This document shows, piece after piece, positions 1-7,824 of a stretch of 64,000 nt of DNA; the stretch's first letter is position 1; every line of letters begins with the position of its first letter. Where the stretch lies: contig NZ_CAMDRE010000001.1 of NCBI RefSeq assembly GCF_945906775.1, positions 2,728,001-2,792,000 on the forward strand. Reading direction: 5' to 3'. The DNA is from Citrobacter sp. Marseille-Q6884 (lineage in GTDB: Bacteria; Pseudomonadota; Gammaproteobacteria; Enterobacterales; Enterobacteriaceae). The notes under the pieces are model-generated. The model made no database searches, was not told the origin of the DNA, and worked only from the letters and a program-made list of their open reading frames with translations. Made by a program: the position numbers and the translations under genes.

Positions 1-99
1 AGTGTCAGTTGCAACAACGAGTTTCTTATCCGCGGCATGAGAGGACACCGCAAAAGCCAGGGTCAGTGCAGCCAGTGAAACTTTTAATACAGACTTCAT
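1..99 (-). CDS. glnH: Glutamine ABC transporter periplasmic binding protein, N-terminal part only
   Basis: Only the first 33 codons are inside the window; the rest lies to the left. The start ATG is the complement of 97-99. The fragment reads as a signal peptide ([22 protein letters not shown]) followed by the mature start [11 protein letters not shown], which matches the GlnH I know from E. coli. GlnH captures glutamine in the periplasm and delivers it to the GlnPQ membrane complex. The sigma-54 promoter and NtrC-like site upstream fit nitrogen control. Identity is firm despite truncation because signal peptide and neighbour dps both match the E. coli locus. Confidence 0.93.
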
Positions 100-152
100 A
101 GCATTTCCTTTTATATCCACGGGGCGATCCCCTGCGAGAACACATAGCTTAA

Positions 153-168
153 TGAAAAAATCGTGCCA
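153..168 (-). promoter_or_regulatory. Sigma-54 promoter of glnH (glnHp2-like)
   Basis: On the minus strand the sequence reads TGGCAC, five bases, then TTTCA, which is the -24/-12 architecture of RpoN promoters. The -12 element departs from the usual TTGCA by a T, as I recall is also the case for E. coli glnHp2. It lies about 55 bases upstream of the glnH start and inside the 365-base gene-free gap between glnH and dps. Confidence 0.75.
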
Positions 169-241
169 GTTTTGCAACCTATTGTTTTAAAAAGAGGGAT
201 TCTCAATTTACTGCACAATAAGTAGGGCAGAACACGTGATT

Positions 242-258
242 TGCACCTTTTCAGGGCA
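242..258. promoter_or_regulatory. NtrC enhancer-like site upstream of glnH
   Basis: TGCACC, five bases, then AGGGCA matches the NtrC (GlnG) consensus TGCACC-N5-GGTGCA with two differences in the second half. It lies about 75-90 bases upstream of the sigma-54 promoter, a normal enhancer distance. Further TGCAC and GGTGCA half sites follow at 268-287 but with 8 instead of 5 spacer bases, so the second site is less certain. Confidence 0.55.
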
Positions 259-415
259 CTCATTTGGTGCACAAGCGGCAGGGTGCAAACGGTATGACTA
301 TTTAGCGTAAAAATTGTTGATAAAACAATCTTTCGTTAACGATTGTGTGAGGTGATTATTACAAATAATTTACTTCGGAGTGACGAATGATCAAACTGAC
401 GCACCATAAAAGTGC

Positions 416-437
416 AAAACCCCCGCCGGAGCGAGGG
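416..437 (-). terminator. Rho-independent terminator of dps
   Basis: On the minus strand, downstream of the dps stop, a 7-bp GC-rich stem (CCCTCGC with GCGGGGG, one G-U pair) with a 4-base loop is followed by TTTT. It is placed directly after dps and before the divergent glnH control region. Confidence 0.7.
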
Positions 438-464
438 TAATATAGGTAATTCTTATGATGTCTG

Positions 465-968
465 TTATTCGATGTTAGCTTCGATAAACCACAAGAATTT
501 GTCGAGATCGCGTGAAGCGGCGGTGAAGATGTCCGCGGTATCTTCATCTTTAGCTTCGCTAATGGCTTTACGTACGCTATTAGCAACCACTGCATAACGC
601 TCGGCCAGCTCTTTTAAGTGATCCTGCACGCTATGGATATCCAGCGGATAGCTTTTCAGCGGCGTTTTGCTGTTAATAACCTGCGTTGTACCCAGGGCAA
701 CGCCGCCCAGTTGTACAGCACGTTCAGCCATGGTGTCGAGGTGATCGGTCAGCGCAGTACGGAAACCATCCAGCATTTCATGTACGGCAATAAAGTTTGC
801 GCCGCGCATGTTCCAGTGCGCCTGTTTCGTGATCAATGACAGGTCGATGAACTGGATCACCTGCTGATTCAACAGCTCTACGGTCGCTTTCTTATCACTG
901 TCGGATACATCGTTACGGGTATAAAGGAGGGGGGATGCTTTTGTTTTTACCAGTTTAGCTGTACTCAT
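465..968 (-). CDS. dps: Dps, DNA-binding ferroxidase of starved cells
   Basis: The 167-residue product has the E. coli length and is nearly identical to it. Dps forms a dodecamer that oxidises ferrous iron with hydrogen peroxide, stores the ferric core and coats the nucleoid in stationary phase. The inter-subunit ferroxidase residues are visible: H51, H63 and D67 in the segment HWNM...H..LD. The lysine-rich N-terminus (MSTAKLVKTK) is the DNA-binding tail. It is monocistronic, with its own terminator and a sigma-S-type promoter. Known family regulation is by RpoS, IHF and OxyR; only the promoter element is visible here. Confidence 0.97.
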   Translation of the reverse strand: MSTAKLVKTKASPLLYTRNDVSDSDKKATVELLNQQVIQFIDLSLITKQAHWNMRGANFIAVHEMLDGFRTALTDHLDTMAERAVQLGGVALGTTQVINSKTPLKSYPLDIHSVQDHLKELAERYAVVANSVRKAISEAKDEDTADIFTAASRDLDKFLWFIEANIE

Positions 969-1015
969 ATTTTCATATCCTCTTGATGTTTATGTCCCAG
1001 GTCATTCAACGAGAG

Positions 1016-1024
1016 TAAGTATAG
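1016..1024 (-). promoter_or_regulatory. dps promoter -10 element (sigma-S type)
   Basis: Minus strand CTATACTTA matches the extended -10 preferred by RpoS. It places the transcript start near 1008, giving a leader of about 40 bases, similar to E. coli dps. It lies in the 305-base gene-free gap between dps and rhtA, where I see no other gene. The rest of that gap is AT-rich and ends in the hairpin at 1231-1267. Confidence 0.6.
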
Positions 1025-1230
1025 ACCTAATTTGGGTTTAATCTTTCTGGCCTTACCTATCACTTTAATAGCGAAGTGACGAGGAAATATGAAATAGTCA
1101 ATTAAATCAATGTGGTTAGTGAATCTTCTGTATTGGGTGGATTATTTATTTTAGGAGTTATATGCGAGAGGAAATAGGGGGTGAGAAATAGATTCAATGT
1201 AAGAATAATAATCACTGAAATACTGTGTTG

Positions 1231-1267
1231 GATATTCTGCATGATTATGCAAACCATGCAGAATATC
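1231..1267. repeat. 13-bp inverted repeat downstream of rhtA
   Basis: GATATTCTGCATG and CATGCAGAATATC form a perfect 13-bp stem with an 11-base loop, 7 bases past the rhtA stop codon. There is no U-run, so it may be a 3'-end stabilising hairpin or a rho-assisted stop rather than a standard terminator. Confidence 0.6.
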
Positions 1268-1273
1268 GGGTGA

Positions 1274-2161
1274 TTAATTCACGTCAACTTTCTTAATTTG
1301 CGGTTCCTTGCGGAGGGTGAGCGTCGATCCCATTGATGCGACAATAATGGCCCCTAACGCCAGGGTCTGGATCAGCGTCAGCGTTTCGCCGAGGAAAATC
1401 ATCCCGGAAACTGCCGCCAGTGCGGGTTCCATACTCATTAACGTGCCAAAAGTACGCGTAGGCAGTCGCGTTAACGCGATCATCTCCAGCGAGTAGGGAA
1501 GCGCTGTCGACAGCACGGCCACCGCTAAGCCTAACGGAAGAACCGACCAGTGCCACAGTGCATCGCCTGTCTGCAGAACGCCGACAGGCACGAAAACAAG
1601 TGCAGCGATTAAAGAACCGACCGCCACGGTCGCGGGACCGTGTTCTTCGCCTGCGCGTTGGCCGGTGAGAATATAGACTGCCCAGCATGCGCCAGCGCCT
1701 AATGCCAGCGCAGCACCGGTTAAATCAACATGGGAGACATCCTGACCCAGCGGCAGCAGGAACCAAAGCCCAAGCACCGCCAGCGCAACCCAAATAAAGT
1801 CTACAGGACGGCGGGATGAGAACAGCGCCACGGCGAGCGGTCCGGTAAATTCCAGCGCTACGGCGATGCCGAGTGGTACGGTCTGAATGGACAGGTAAAA
1901 GAGATAGTTCATCCCGCCAAGTGACAGGCCGTAAAACAGTAAAGGCAGGCGCTGTTCTTTGGCAAATCGTAAACGCCAGGGTTTAAAGAATGCAATGAGG
2001 ATTAATGTCCCTAACGCAAGACGCAGCGCAGTCACGCCCGGTGCGCCGACGAGAGGGAACAACGATTTCGCCAGCGAAGCCCCGCTCTGAATAGAAGACA
2101 TTGCAATGAGCAAAACCAAAATAGGCAACCAGACTGACGCTTTACGTAACGGCCCCGGCAT
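1274..2161 (-). CDS. rhtA: RhtA, threonine and homoserine exporter
   Basis: This is an inner-membrane DMT-family transporter with about ten hydrophobic segments and two EamA repeats. The E. coli protein exports threonine, homoserine and some other amino acids. I place the start at the ATG ending at 2161 (MPGPLRK), which gives 295 residues, the E. coli length. AGGAGAAAGGA lies just upstream. An in-frame longer reading to 2191 would pass through this ribosome-binding site and is unlikely. The gene stands alone between dps and ompX. Confidence 0.94.
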   Translation of the reverse strand: MPGPLRKASVWLPILVLLIAMSSIQSGASLAKSLFPLVGAPGVTALRLALGTLILIAFFKPWRLRFAKEQRLPLLFYGLSLGGMNYLFYLSIQTVPLGIAVALEFTGPLAVALFSSRRPVDFIWVALAVLGLWFLLPLGQDVSHVDLTGAALALGAGACWAVYILTGQRAGEEHGPATVAVGSLIAALVFVPVGVLQTGDALWHWSVLPLGLAVAVLSTALPYSLEMIALTRLPTRTFGTLMSMEPALAAVSGMIFLGETLTLIQTLALGAIIVASMGSTLTLRKEPQIKKVDVN

Positions 2162-2578
2162 CCTTTCTCCTGTCAAATGATGTTGATACACCTACTCATC
2201 TGAGCGCCGCAGCCTTGCTGTGACGTGCATGAATTTGTGTATAGAAAAGTAAAAGTGCGAGTGTAATGGAAATACGTTCAACTGGTTGAGTATTCGTTGA
2301 AAAAAATTTTGCAGAGATCCGTAAAATGGAATGAAATTGATGGATTAATAATCTGTGTGATTAGGAATCATCTGGATGAATGTGTCATGTTGTGCGCGTA
2401 ATAATGGCATAATTCGTTAGAAAAGTGATGTTAATTGAACGAGATAGCTGGTTTTTGACATATTTTGTTACATGAAAACCGACGTTAGACATCGCTAATC
2501 GCAAAGAGTTTCCCATCAATTTTTGGTATATTTAAAACTTAAGATTTACTTGTAGTACATTTGATATTTGAGGTGGTT
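2162..2578. promoter_or_regulatory. rhtA-ompX divergent control region
   Basis: This is a 417-base AT-rich gap between divergently transcribed rhtA and ompX. The ompX side ends in a good ribosome-binding site, GAGGTGG at about 2570-2576. In E. coli the ompX leader is a target of small RNAs such as CyaR and MicA; pairing cannot be verified by eye. A TTGACA occurs at 2455-2460 but lacks a convincing -10 at the right distance. I see no open reading frame or RNA gene. Confidence 0.4.
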
Positions 2579-3094
2579 ATGAAAAAAATTGCATGTCTTT
2601 CAGCACTGGCCGCTGTTCTGGCTTTCACCGCAGGTACTGCAGTAGCTGCGACTTCTACCGTTACCGGTGGTTACGCTCAGAGCGATGCTCAGGGCGCAGC
2701 GAACAAAATGAACGGTTTTAACCTGAAGTATCGCTACGAGCAGGACAACAACCCGCTGGGCGTGATCGGTTCCTTCACTTACACTGAAAAAGATCGTACC
2801 GACGCTTCTGGCGACTACAACAAAACTCAGTACTACGGCATCACTGCAGGTCCGGCTTACCGTCTGAACGACTGGGCTAGCATCTACGGTGTTGTTGGTG
2901 TTGGCTACGGTAAATTCCAGAACGCAGCAACCCCTGCTGACAACCACAGCACCAGCGACTACGGTTTCTCCTACGGTGCTGGCCTGCAGTTCAACCCGAT
3001 CGAAAACGTTGCTCTGGACTTCTCTTACGAGCAGAGCCGTATTCGTAGCGTTGACGTAGGTACCTGGATCGCGGGTGTTGGTTACCGCTTCTAA
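2579..3094 (+). CDS. ompX: OmpX outer membrane beta-barrel protein
   Basis: The 171-residue protein has a signal peptide (MKKIACLSALAAVLAFTAGTAVA) and an eight-strand beta-barrel ending in the C-terminal phenylalanine signal (GVGYRF) used by the BAM machinery. OmpX is an abundant small outer-membrane protein of the Ail/Lom family. I chose the ATG at 2579 because it begins the signal peptide and follows GAGGTGG; the upstream in-frame codons at 2561 only add MIFEVV. Differences from E. coli cluster in surface loops (near residues 36-45, 70 and 115-125), as is usual for exposed loops. Confidence 0.97.
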   Translation: MKKIACLSALAAVLAFTAGTAVAATSTVTGGYAQSDAQGAANKMNGFNLKYRYEQDNNPLGVIGSFTYTEKDRTDASGDYNKTQYYGITAGPAYRLNDWASIYGVVGVGYGKFQNAATPADNHSTSDYGFSYGAGLQFNPIENVALDFSYEQSRIRSVDVGTWIAGVGYRF

Positions 3095-3110
3095 TCACTT
3101 CGGTGATATA

Positions 3111-3141
3111 AAAAATCCGCCTCAAGGGGCGGATTTTTTTT
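3111..3141. terminator. Bidirectional terminator between ompX and opgE
   Basis: AATCCGCC and GGCGGATT form a stem with A-runs on the left and a run of eight T on the right, so it can stop ompX transcription rightward and opgE transcription leftward. Confidence 0.9.
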
Positions 3142-3158
3142 GCATACTACTCAGAAGA

Positions 3159-4745
3159 TTAGCGAGATTTGGTCTCGAAAATATCCGTTCCGAGATGGTT
3201 GTAATCGACCTTCTGCAGCTTAAAGTTGGTGATATAAACCGGACCGGCTTTTTTCTCTGAGATGAAGCGGTAGCTGTTGGCAATTTCCTTCGCGCTGATC
3301 CCCGTCCACTGCGAGAAGAAACTCAAGAAATCATTCGCCGAGCGACGCGCTTTAATCACGCGATGTGCTTTATCATCGCTGGACAGCACCATAAAAGGAA
3401 CCTGGAAATTCTGCTGGAACTGATCGTCGTGCGCCAGGTACTGCACCTCTTTACCACGCTCTTTAAAAGCGAGTCCATGATCGGAGAAATAGACCATGGA
3501 GAAGCTATCGCCACTATTGCGTAATTGATCATAGAGCTGGCGCAGCAGGTCATCGGTTTGCGTCATGGTGTACAGATAACAAGAGGTCTCTTTCGACTGA
3601 ACAAAGGACGCGTATTTCCCTTGGGTACGGTCACAGGCCTGCGGATGCGATCCCATTAAATGCAGGACAATCAGCTGCGGCTGAGTACGCTCGGTTGCCA
3701 GTACCTGAGCGGTCATCTTCAGCAACTCCTCATCACGCGTGTTTTTATCGGCTTCAAAGTCACCGTTTTTGAGGAAGTGCACTTCATCAGCCCGCTTCGC
3801 GATGCTGGCTATCGCTGTATCGTATTCCCCAATCTGACCCTGATTCGAAAACCACCACGTCTGGAAGCCCGCGCGGTTAGCCAGGGTAACAAAGTTATCC
3901 TGAAACTGAGGCTTATTATCGACGACACGATTAAGCGTTAAGCCGAGTGATTTCTGCGTTGATCCGCTTGCGGCAATGTAATCTGCAAAAATATAGCCAT
4001 TCACGCTGCTGGCAAACGGGGTGTTATCCCAGTGGCCACCAAACGCGCCCAGCGCATCGCGTCGTGCGCTTTCACCGATAACCACGACGTAGGTGTGATA
4101 TTTCGGCTTCACGGCCGTGACCGTCCAGTTATCTTTTACGCTCGACAGCGCAGCCATGCGTTCCTGTTCATCAAGCACTTCGTTGTTATTGTCGATCACG
4201 TCTTTAGCGAAGCGGAATACCGGGTAACCGGTGTCTTTCAGTTTGAAGACGCCACCCCATGCCAGGTTTTCCACGGGGGTGACAAAAAACGCAACGATGC
4301 TGACCAGTAAACACAGGCTGTCGAGTTTATTCCAGCCGCGCTGACGAACGTCTTTTTTCCGGCGTACGGCGATAACGCCAAGGGCAAAAATAAACACCCC
4401 AACCAGGTAGTTATACCAGGGGAAAATTGTCAGGATCTCGGTTGACTCTTCCATGTTGGTCGAATGCAGCGCCAGCAAGGTATTGAAGTTTGGCGAACCG
4501 TAGGCCTGACCGAAAGGGAAATACATCGCCGCAATCAGCGAGCATACGCCAATCAGCACTTTTTGCGTGCGCGGCGCATAGCGCCAAAGGAGCAGCAATA
4601 TACAGGTAAAAGCGACGCTATAGAGCAGGCTAAGTGGGTAGCCTAACGCCAGGTTGATGAGCAGCGACTGTAAGAAATAAAGGCCAGTCCACGGGCAAAT
4701 AGCCCGGCTACGAGCAATAAGTGAGTCTTTGAGGGTTAAATTCAT
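3159..4745 (-). CDS. opgE: OpgE (YbiP), phosphoethanolamine transferase for osmoregulated periplasmic glucans
   Basis: The 528-residue protein has about five transmembrane segments in the first 150 residues and a periplasmic sulfatase-fold domain after them. It transfers phosphoethanolamine to osmoregulated periplasmic glucans; relatives modify lipid A. Visible active-site features are VIGESARRDALG (metal-binding Glu), the SGSTQKSLG segment with the likely Thr nucleophile, and YFSDHG near the end (Asp and His metal ligands). The length is within a residue of E. coli YbiP. It is convergent with ompX and shares its terminator. Confidence 0.92.
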   Translation of the reverse strand: MNLTLKDSLIARSRAICPWTGLYFLQSLLINLALGYPLSLLYSVAFTCILLLLWRYAPRTQKVLIGVCSLIAAMYFPFGQAYGSPNFNTLLALHSTNMEESTEILTIFPWYNYLVGVFIFALGVIAVRRKKDVRQRGWNKLDSLCLLVSIVAFFVTPVENLAWGGVFKLKDTGYPVFRFAKDVIDNNNEVLDEQERMAALSSVKDNWTVTAVKPKYHTYVVVIGESARRDALGAFGGHWDNTPFASSVNGYIFADYIAASGSTQKSLGLTLNRVVDNKPQFQDNFVTLANRAGFQTWWFSNQGQIGEYDTAIASIAKRADEVHFLKNGDFEADKNTRDEELLKMTAQVLATERTQPQLIVLHLMGSHPQACDRTQGKYASFVQSKETSCYLYTMTQTDDLLRQLYDQLRNSGDSFSMVYFSDHGLAFKERGKEVQYLAHDDQFQQNFQVPFMVLSSDDKAHRVIKARRSANDFLSFFSQWTGISAKEIANSYRFISEKKAGPVYITNFKLQKVDYNHLGTDIFETKSR

Positions 4746-5022
4746 ATGTCACTGTTACAAAAACGCCATGTGCTTACCCTGGCGCGAAGGGTCATTGCCT
4801 GCCTGAGAGAGCGAGAAGAGGGATGAGGTCCGCATCTGGGATGCCACAATATACGCAGGGCTGCGAAAAGATAGTTTGTGCGAATGAGAAGGTCAACTAC
4901 TACAAAGAAATTGTTTTGAGAGGACGGTGGCAAATCCGATAAAAAGAAGGGTTATTCGGGTAAAACCCGGCACCGAATCCGCATTACGGTCAGAAAGAGA
5001 AGCGGCGTACCGCGACGCCGCA

Positions 5023-5151
5023 TTATTTCTCTGAGGGTTTATCCTGCTCAGGTTTGCCGTTGATCATGTCACACAGCATAGAGATCAGCATTAACCGTAC
5101 TTTAAAGGGAGAGTGGCTAAACACGCGTATACACCTCTTGAATTCACTCAT
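5023..5151 (-). CDS. mntS: MntS, 42-residue manganese chaperone-like small protein
   Basis: Reading the minus strand from the ATG ending at 5151 gives MSEFKRCIRVFSHSPFKVRL and continues to DKPSEK: 42 codons, the E. coli MntS length, with the same pattern of charged and hydrophobic residues. It is too short for routine gene calling. E. coli MntS is made when manganese is scarce and raises the available Mn pool, partly by inhibiting the exporter MntP; its transcript overlaps the sRNA RybA. A GAGGTTC ribosome-binding region precedes the start. The MntR operator at 5211-5228 is about 60 bases upstream, and just beyond it the prophage begins. Confidence 0.92.
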   Translation of the reverse strand: MSEFKRCIRVFSHSPFKVRLMLISMLCDMINGKPEQDKPSEK

Positions 5152-5207
5152 ATGAACCTCCTGACTTCACGATCCCATCAATCCTTGAGGGATGTCTTTA
5201 TTATATA

Positions 5208-5231
5208 CAGATATAGCACAGGCTATATTAT
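5208..5231. promoter_or_regulatory. MntR operator at the mntS promoter
   Basis: ATATAGC (5211-5217), ACAG, GCTATAT (5222-5228) is a perfect 7-bp-arm palindrome. It matches the MntR boxes of E. coli mntH and mntS, whose core is ATAGC...GCTAT. It lies just upstream of a TATAAT (minus strand, 5200-5205) that is a reasonable -10 for mntS. The right half of the operator is part of the prophage attachment core. Confidence 0.82.
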
Positions 5232-5232
5232 A
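5218..5232. other. Prophage left attachment core (attL)
   Basis: ACAGGCTATATTATA occurs here and again at 36716-36730 and nowhere obvious in between; the two copies bracket a complete P2-like prophage whose integrase lies next to this copy. After one mismatch the next three bases (AGC) also agree. This is the expected product of site-specific integration. No tRNA gene is involved; the host target is the mntS-mntR control region. Confidence 0.82.
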
Positions 5233-5319
5233 AAGCATTAACTATCTACGAAAAACAGTAACTTACAGTGTTATCAATAAGTTACGTTAGTTAATGTTCG
5301 TGAGTATTCGGCAGTATTT

Positions 5320-6360
5320 CTAAGCTGTCGCGACAATTTTGCGACATTTTAAGGGGTTAAGTCGCACAGCTTCTTCAAGGTGGCTTGGGGCGAAATGCGC
5401 GTAACGCATTGTCATGGTGATATCGGCATGGCCGAGGATTTTTTGCAGAACCAGTATATTGCCGCCGTTCATCATAAAGTGGCTGGCAAATGTATGTCGT
5501 AGTACGTGAGTAAGTTGACCTGCTGGTAATTCAATGCCAGCACGTTCCAGAGCAGAACGGAAAGCGTTATAGCAGGGCTTTGGAAACAGAGCGCCTTTTG
5601 TTTCAGGTAGTTCAGCCAGCAGTTCATCATCTAACGGAATGCTACGGTTCCTTTTCCCTTTTGTTTTTATGAAGGTGACTTTTCCGCCAGCTATCTGGGA
5701 ACTTTTGAGTGTTGCCGCTTCATTCCATCTTGCGCCAGTCGCCAGACAGATTTTTACGACTAACTCTAAATAACTTACTTTACTGCGTTTGCATTCCAGC
5801 AAAAGCCGATCAATTTCCTCAGCAGTGAGAAATGCCATTTCAGTTTCATCTGTACGGTACTGTCTGACGTTCTCCAGTGGGTTAGGGGCTGACCACTCAC
5901 CGATCCGTTTCAGTTCATTGAACATAGCCAGAAAATATGCGTGTTCAAGGTTCATTGTTTTAGGTGAAACCTTAGAAACACGGTTAGTACGGGCATAATG
6001 CCCTTCAAGCCTTTTGGCACGGTATGCTGTAAACAGCTGGGCATTAAACTCAGTGGCCAGCGGAAAACCCATACACTCCGCTGCCCAGGTCATTGCGTCC
6101 TTACGCTTTTCACCATTGCGTAGGGCAACGCCGTGGCGCTCGTACCACATTGTAATCAGGTCGATTAAAGTTCGTTTATCTTTCCCTTCACCTAACCACG
6201 GCGCACTATCTACCTTTTGAAGCGTGTGATTCTCAAATGCCAGGGCTTCTCCCTTAGTGGCAAATTTTTTACGTATACGCTTCCCGTTCTTGCCATTGCT
6301 GCGGTTGACGGTGTAGAAGTCGGCGATCCATTCGCCAGTAGAAAGTTTACGGACACTCAT
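5320..6360 (-). CDS. int: Tyrosine-recombinase integrase, P2/186 type
   Basis: The 346-residue integrase catalyses recombination between phage and host attachment sites. An N-terminal arm-binding region (MSVRKLSTGEW...) is followed by a SAM-like core-binding domain and a catalytic domain. The Arg of ATGARWNEA, the His and Arg of LTHVLRHTF and the Tyr of TMRYAHF near the C-terminus are the expected catalytic set. I start at the ATG ending at 6360, one base after the repressor stop; the alternative TTG at 6369 overlaps that stop. It is transcribed with cI and ends about 90 bases from attL. The last codons hold the GCGACA repeat pair also found near attR. Confidence 0.93.
   Translation of the reverse strand: MSVRKLSTGEWIADFYTVNRSNGKNGKRIRKKFATKGEALAFENHTLQKVDSAPWLGEGKDKRTLIDLITMWYERHGVALRNGEKRKDAMTWAAECMGFPLATEFNAQLFTAYRAKRLEGHYARTNRVSKVSPKTMNLEHAYFLAMFNELKRIGEWSAPNPLENVRQYRTDETEMAFLTAEEIDRLLLECKRSKVSYLELVVKICLATGARWNEAATLKSSQIAGGKVTFIKTKGKRNRSIPLDDELLAELPETKGALFPKPCYNAFRSALERAGIELPAGQLTHVLRHTFASHFMMNGGNILVLQKILGHADITMTMRYAHFAPSHLEEAVRLNPLKCRKIVATA
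5330..5346 (+). repeat. Tandem GCGACA pair near attL, candidate integrase arm site
   Basis: GCGACA-ATTTT-GCGACA, in the 3' end of int. An almost identical 17-mer with one difference lies at 36645-36661 near attR, in the same orientation, so in circular phage DNA the two would flank the core. P2-type integrases bind direct-repeat arm sites on both sides of the core. Confidence 0.45.
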
Positions 6361-6361
6361 T

Positions 6362-6940
6362 TCATTCAATCGTCAGAACAACGCGGCCGATAATTTTTAT
6401 ATCATCAATGCCGCAATCAAAAGCCATGCCTACGCCACTAACTCTCACCTTTCCTACTGGAATACGCGTAAGTGTTCTTATGCTGGATTTACCTTCAACC
6501 TCAACAAGCCAAACATCGTCATAAACTTCAGTAAATTCTTGATCAACAATGTATTGCATTGTGTTGTCAATCACGCAGATTGGATTCTGAGGTAAAGGTT
6601 TGCCTGGTAAAAAAGTAACCTTGTCGAGCATTAAAAAGCCGGACTCATAAAGTTTGCCATCGACAATCTTCTTACGCGGCAGCTTCATGATGTCTAATTC
6701 GTCGTCGTTAAACTTTCTACCTTGCCCAGTTGCAAGCCATTCCAACGTAGCTCCTGTTTCAGCCATGCATCTCACAACAATATCAGCTGGGAAAAAATCT
6801 CTCTTATAGCGGTTAGCTAGGCTGCTACTTGCTATATCAAGATGTTCCGCTAGAGCTAGCTTTGTGTTGAATCCGTACGCCTGAATGACCCTATCCAGTA
6901 CATCAGATCCGCCTCTGGAAAACTCAATTTGTAGGTTCAC
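6362..6940 (-). CDS. cI: CI-type lysogeny repressor, phage 186 family
   Basis: The 192-residue protein has the same length as 186 CI and a similar layout. It has an N-terminal helix-turn-helix domain (VLDRVIQAYGFNTKLALAEHLDIASSSLANRYKR, with the family signature DIASSSLxNRY) and a C-terminal oligomerisation domain ending FDCGIDDIKIIGRVV. It should hold the prophage dormant by blocking the rightward early promoter. The start is GTG at 6940, preceded by AAGGT. It has no LexA-type cleavage motif that I can see, as expected for a repressor inactivated by an antirepressor rather than by RecA. It is followed directly by int in one leftward unit. Confidence 0.9.
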   Translation of the reverse strand: MNLQIEFSRGGSDVLDRVIQAYGFNTKLALAEHLDIASSSLANRYKRDFFPADIVVRCMAETGATLEWLATGQGRKFNDDELDIMKLPRKKIVDGKLYESGFLMLDKVTFLPGKPLPQNPICVIDNTMQYIVDQEFTEVYDDVWLVEVEGKSSIRTLTRIPVGKVRVSGVGMAFDCGIDDIKIIGRVVLTIE

Positions 6941-6971
6941 GAAAGTTTTACCTTGAAATGTATCGCGAAGT

Positions 6972-7039
6972 GAGTTTAAACTCCGCTTTGTAGGTTTAAG
7001 TGAATATTGACAGTTACAGACCTGTATTGCCGTACAGGT
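6972..7039. promoter_or_regulatory. Lysogeny switch operator and promoter region
   Basis: The gap between divergent cI and the apl/cox-like gene holds two perfect dyads: GAGTTTAAACTC at 6972-6983 and ACCTGTA-N6-TACAGGT at 7020-7039 (ACCTGTA begins at 7020). A TTGACA at 7007-7012 is a likely -35 for the rightward early promoter. Which dyad belongs to CI and which to the Apl/Cox-like protein cannot be decided by eye. Confidence 0.55.
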
Positions 7040-7059
7040 TAACCAATGGAGTTTGCCTT

Positions 7060-7281
7060 ATGCGTCCAAACATTACAATCATCATCCCAGAACCATACCT
7101 GCCTCTAGACGAGTATTGCCGCCGTACTGGTACTAACAAAGAAACCGCTAGAAACCTGATCGAATACGGAAAATTACCTATCAAGCCGAAGGGTAAGCAA
7201 AAGAAAGGCCTGGTCGAAGTCAACATGGCCGCGCTCACTATTCAGGCTTTAAGTGAATGTGATATTTCGCTTAACGCGTAA
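7060..7281 (+). CDS. Apl/Cox-like excisionase-repressor
   Basis: The 73-residue protein sits exactly where P2 Cox and 186 Apl lie, as the first rightward gene opposite cI. Those proteins promote excision and repress the lysogeny promoter. Residues PLDEYCRRTGTNKETARNLI look like an excisionase-type winged helix, followed by a basic wing (KPKGKQKKGLVEV). I choose ATG 7060 because GGAG precedes it by 8 bases; a GTG at 7000 would add 20 residues but lies in the promoter region. Function is inferred from position and fold, not from clear sequence identity. Confidence 0.68.
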   Translation: MRPNITIIIPEPYLPLDEYCRRTGTNKETARNLIEYGKLPIKPKGKQKKGLVEVNMAALTIQALSECDISLNA

Positions 7282-7311
7282 TCCATCCTACGGATTAGGG
7301 AGAGGCAAACA

Positions 7312-7815
7312 ATGTTTGATTACCAGACCTCTAAACATGCTCACTTTGATGCGGCTTGCCGAGCATTTGCAATTGAACACAATCTGGAAGATGTAGCCGC
7401 CGCCGTTGGTATGAGGCCGCAAATCTTGCGCAACAAATTGAATCCAGCACAGCCGCACCGTTTAACCTGTGACGAGCTTTTAGCCATTACGGATTACACC
7501 GAAGATGCACGTTTACTGGATGGGATGCTGGGGCAGATTAACTGCCTTCCATCTGTACCGGTGAACAATGCCACAGAAGGCAACATGCAGCTGTGCGCAC
7601 TGAGTGCCACAGCCAGTGTGGGCGCAATTGCTGGGGAAGCCGTATCAACTAGCCATATGACCGCCGCCCGCCGTACACAAATTCTGGATCGCGCCCGCGA
7701 TGCAATCCGTAGCTTATCCGTGCTGGCTTATACCGTTGAAAGTCGTATCCAGTCTGCGCCCGTTCTGGCCGCAGCGGTGGATCTGGTGACGGCTAACGCC
7801 ACCGGCTTGATGTGA
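7312..7815 (+). CDS. cII: CII-type lysogeny activator, phage 186 family
   Basis: The 167-residue protein matches the 186 CII pattern: FDAACRAFAIEHNLEDVAAAVGM with an HTH, then LRNKLNPAQPHRLTCDELL, then TEDARLLDGML. In 186 this activator turns on the promoter for cI during establishment of lysogeny. GGGAGAGGC precedes the start. It lies just after the apl/cox-like gene, as in 186. Confidence 0.87.
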   Translation: MFDYQTSKHAHFDAACRAFAIEHNLEDVAAAVGMRPQILRNKLNPAQPHRLTCDELLAITDYTEDARLLDGMLGQINCLPSVPVNNATEGNMQLCALSATASVGAIAGEAVSTSHMTAARRTQILDRARDAIRSLSVLAYTVESRIQSAPVLAAAVDLVTANATGLM

Positions 7816-7824
7816 GGGAGCGCC

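Noticed and set aside
268..287. Second NtrC site TGCACA...GGTGCA
   Set aside because: The spacer is 8 bases rather than 5, so the halves are out of phase with the consensus.
2455..2483. TTGACA as -35 of ompX
   Set aside because: No acceptable -10 occurs 16-18 bases downstream, so I do not call a promoter.
4923..5022. Hairpin CGGGT-TTT-ACCCG (minus strand) as mntS terminator
   Set aside because: The stem is short and the following U-run is interrupted, so it is too weak to annotate as a terminator.
5152..5319. tRNA gene as integration target
   Set aside because: No tRNA cloverleaf or CCA end is visible at either att copy; the target is the mntS control region.
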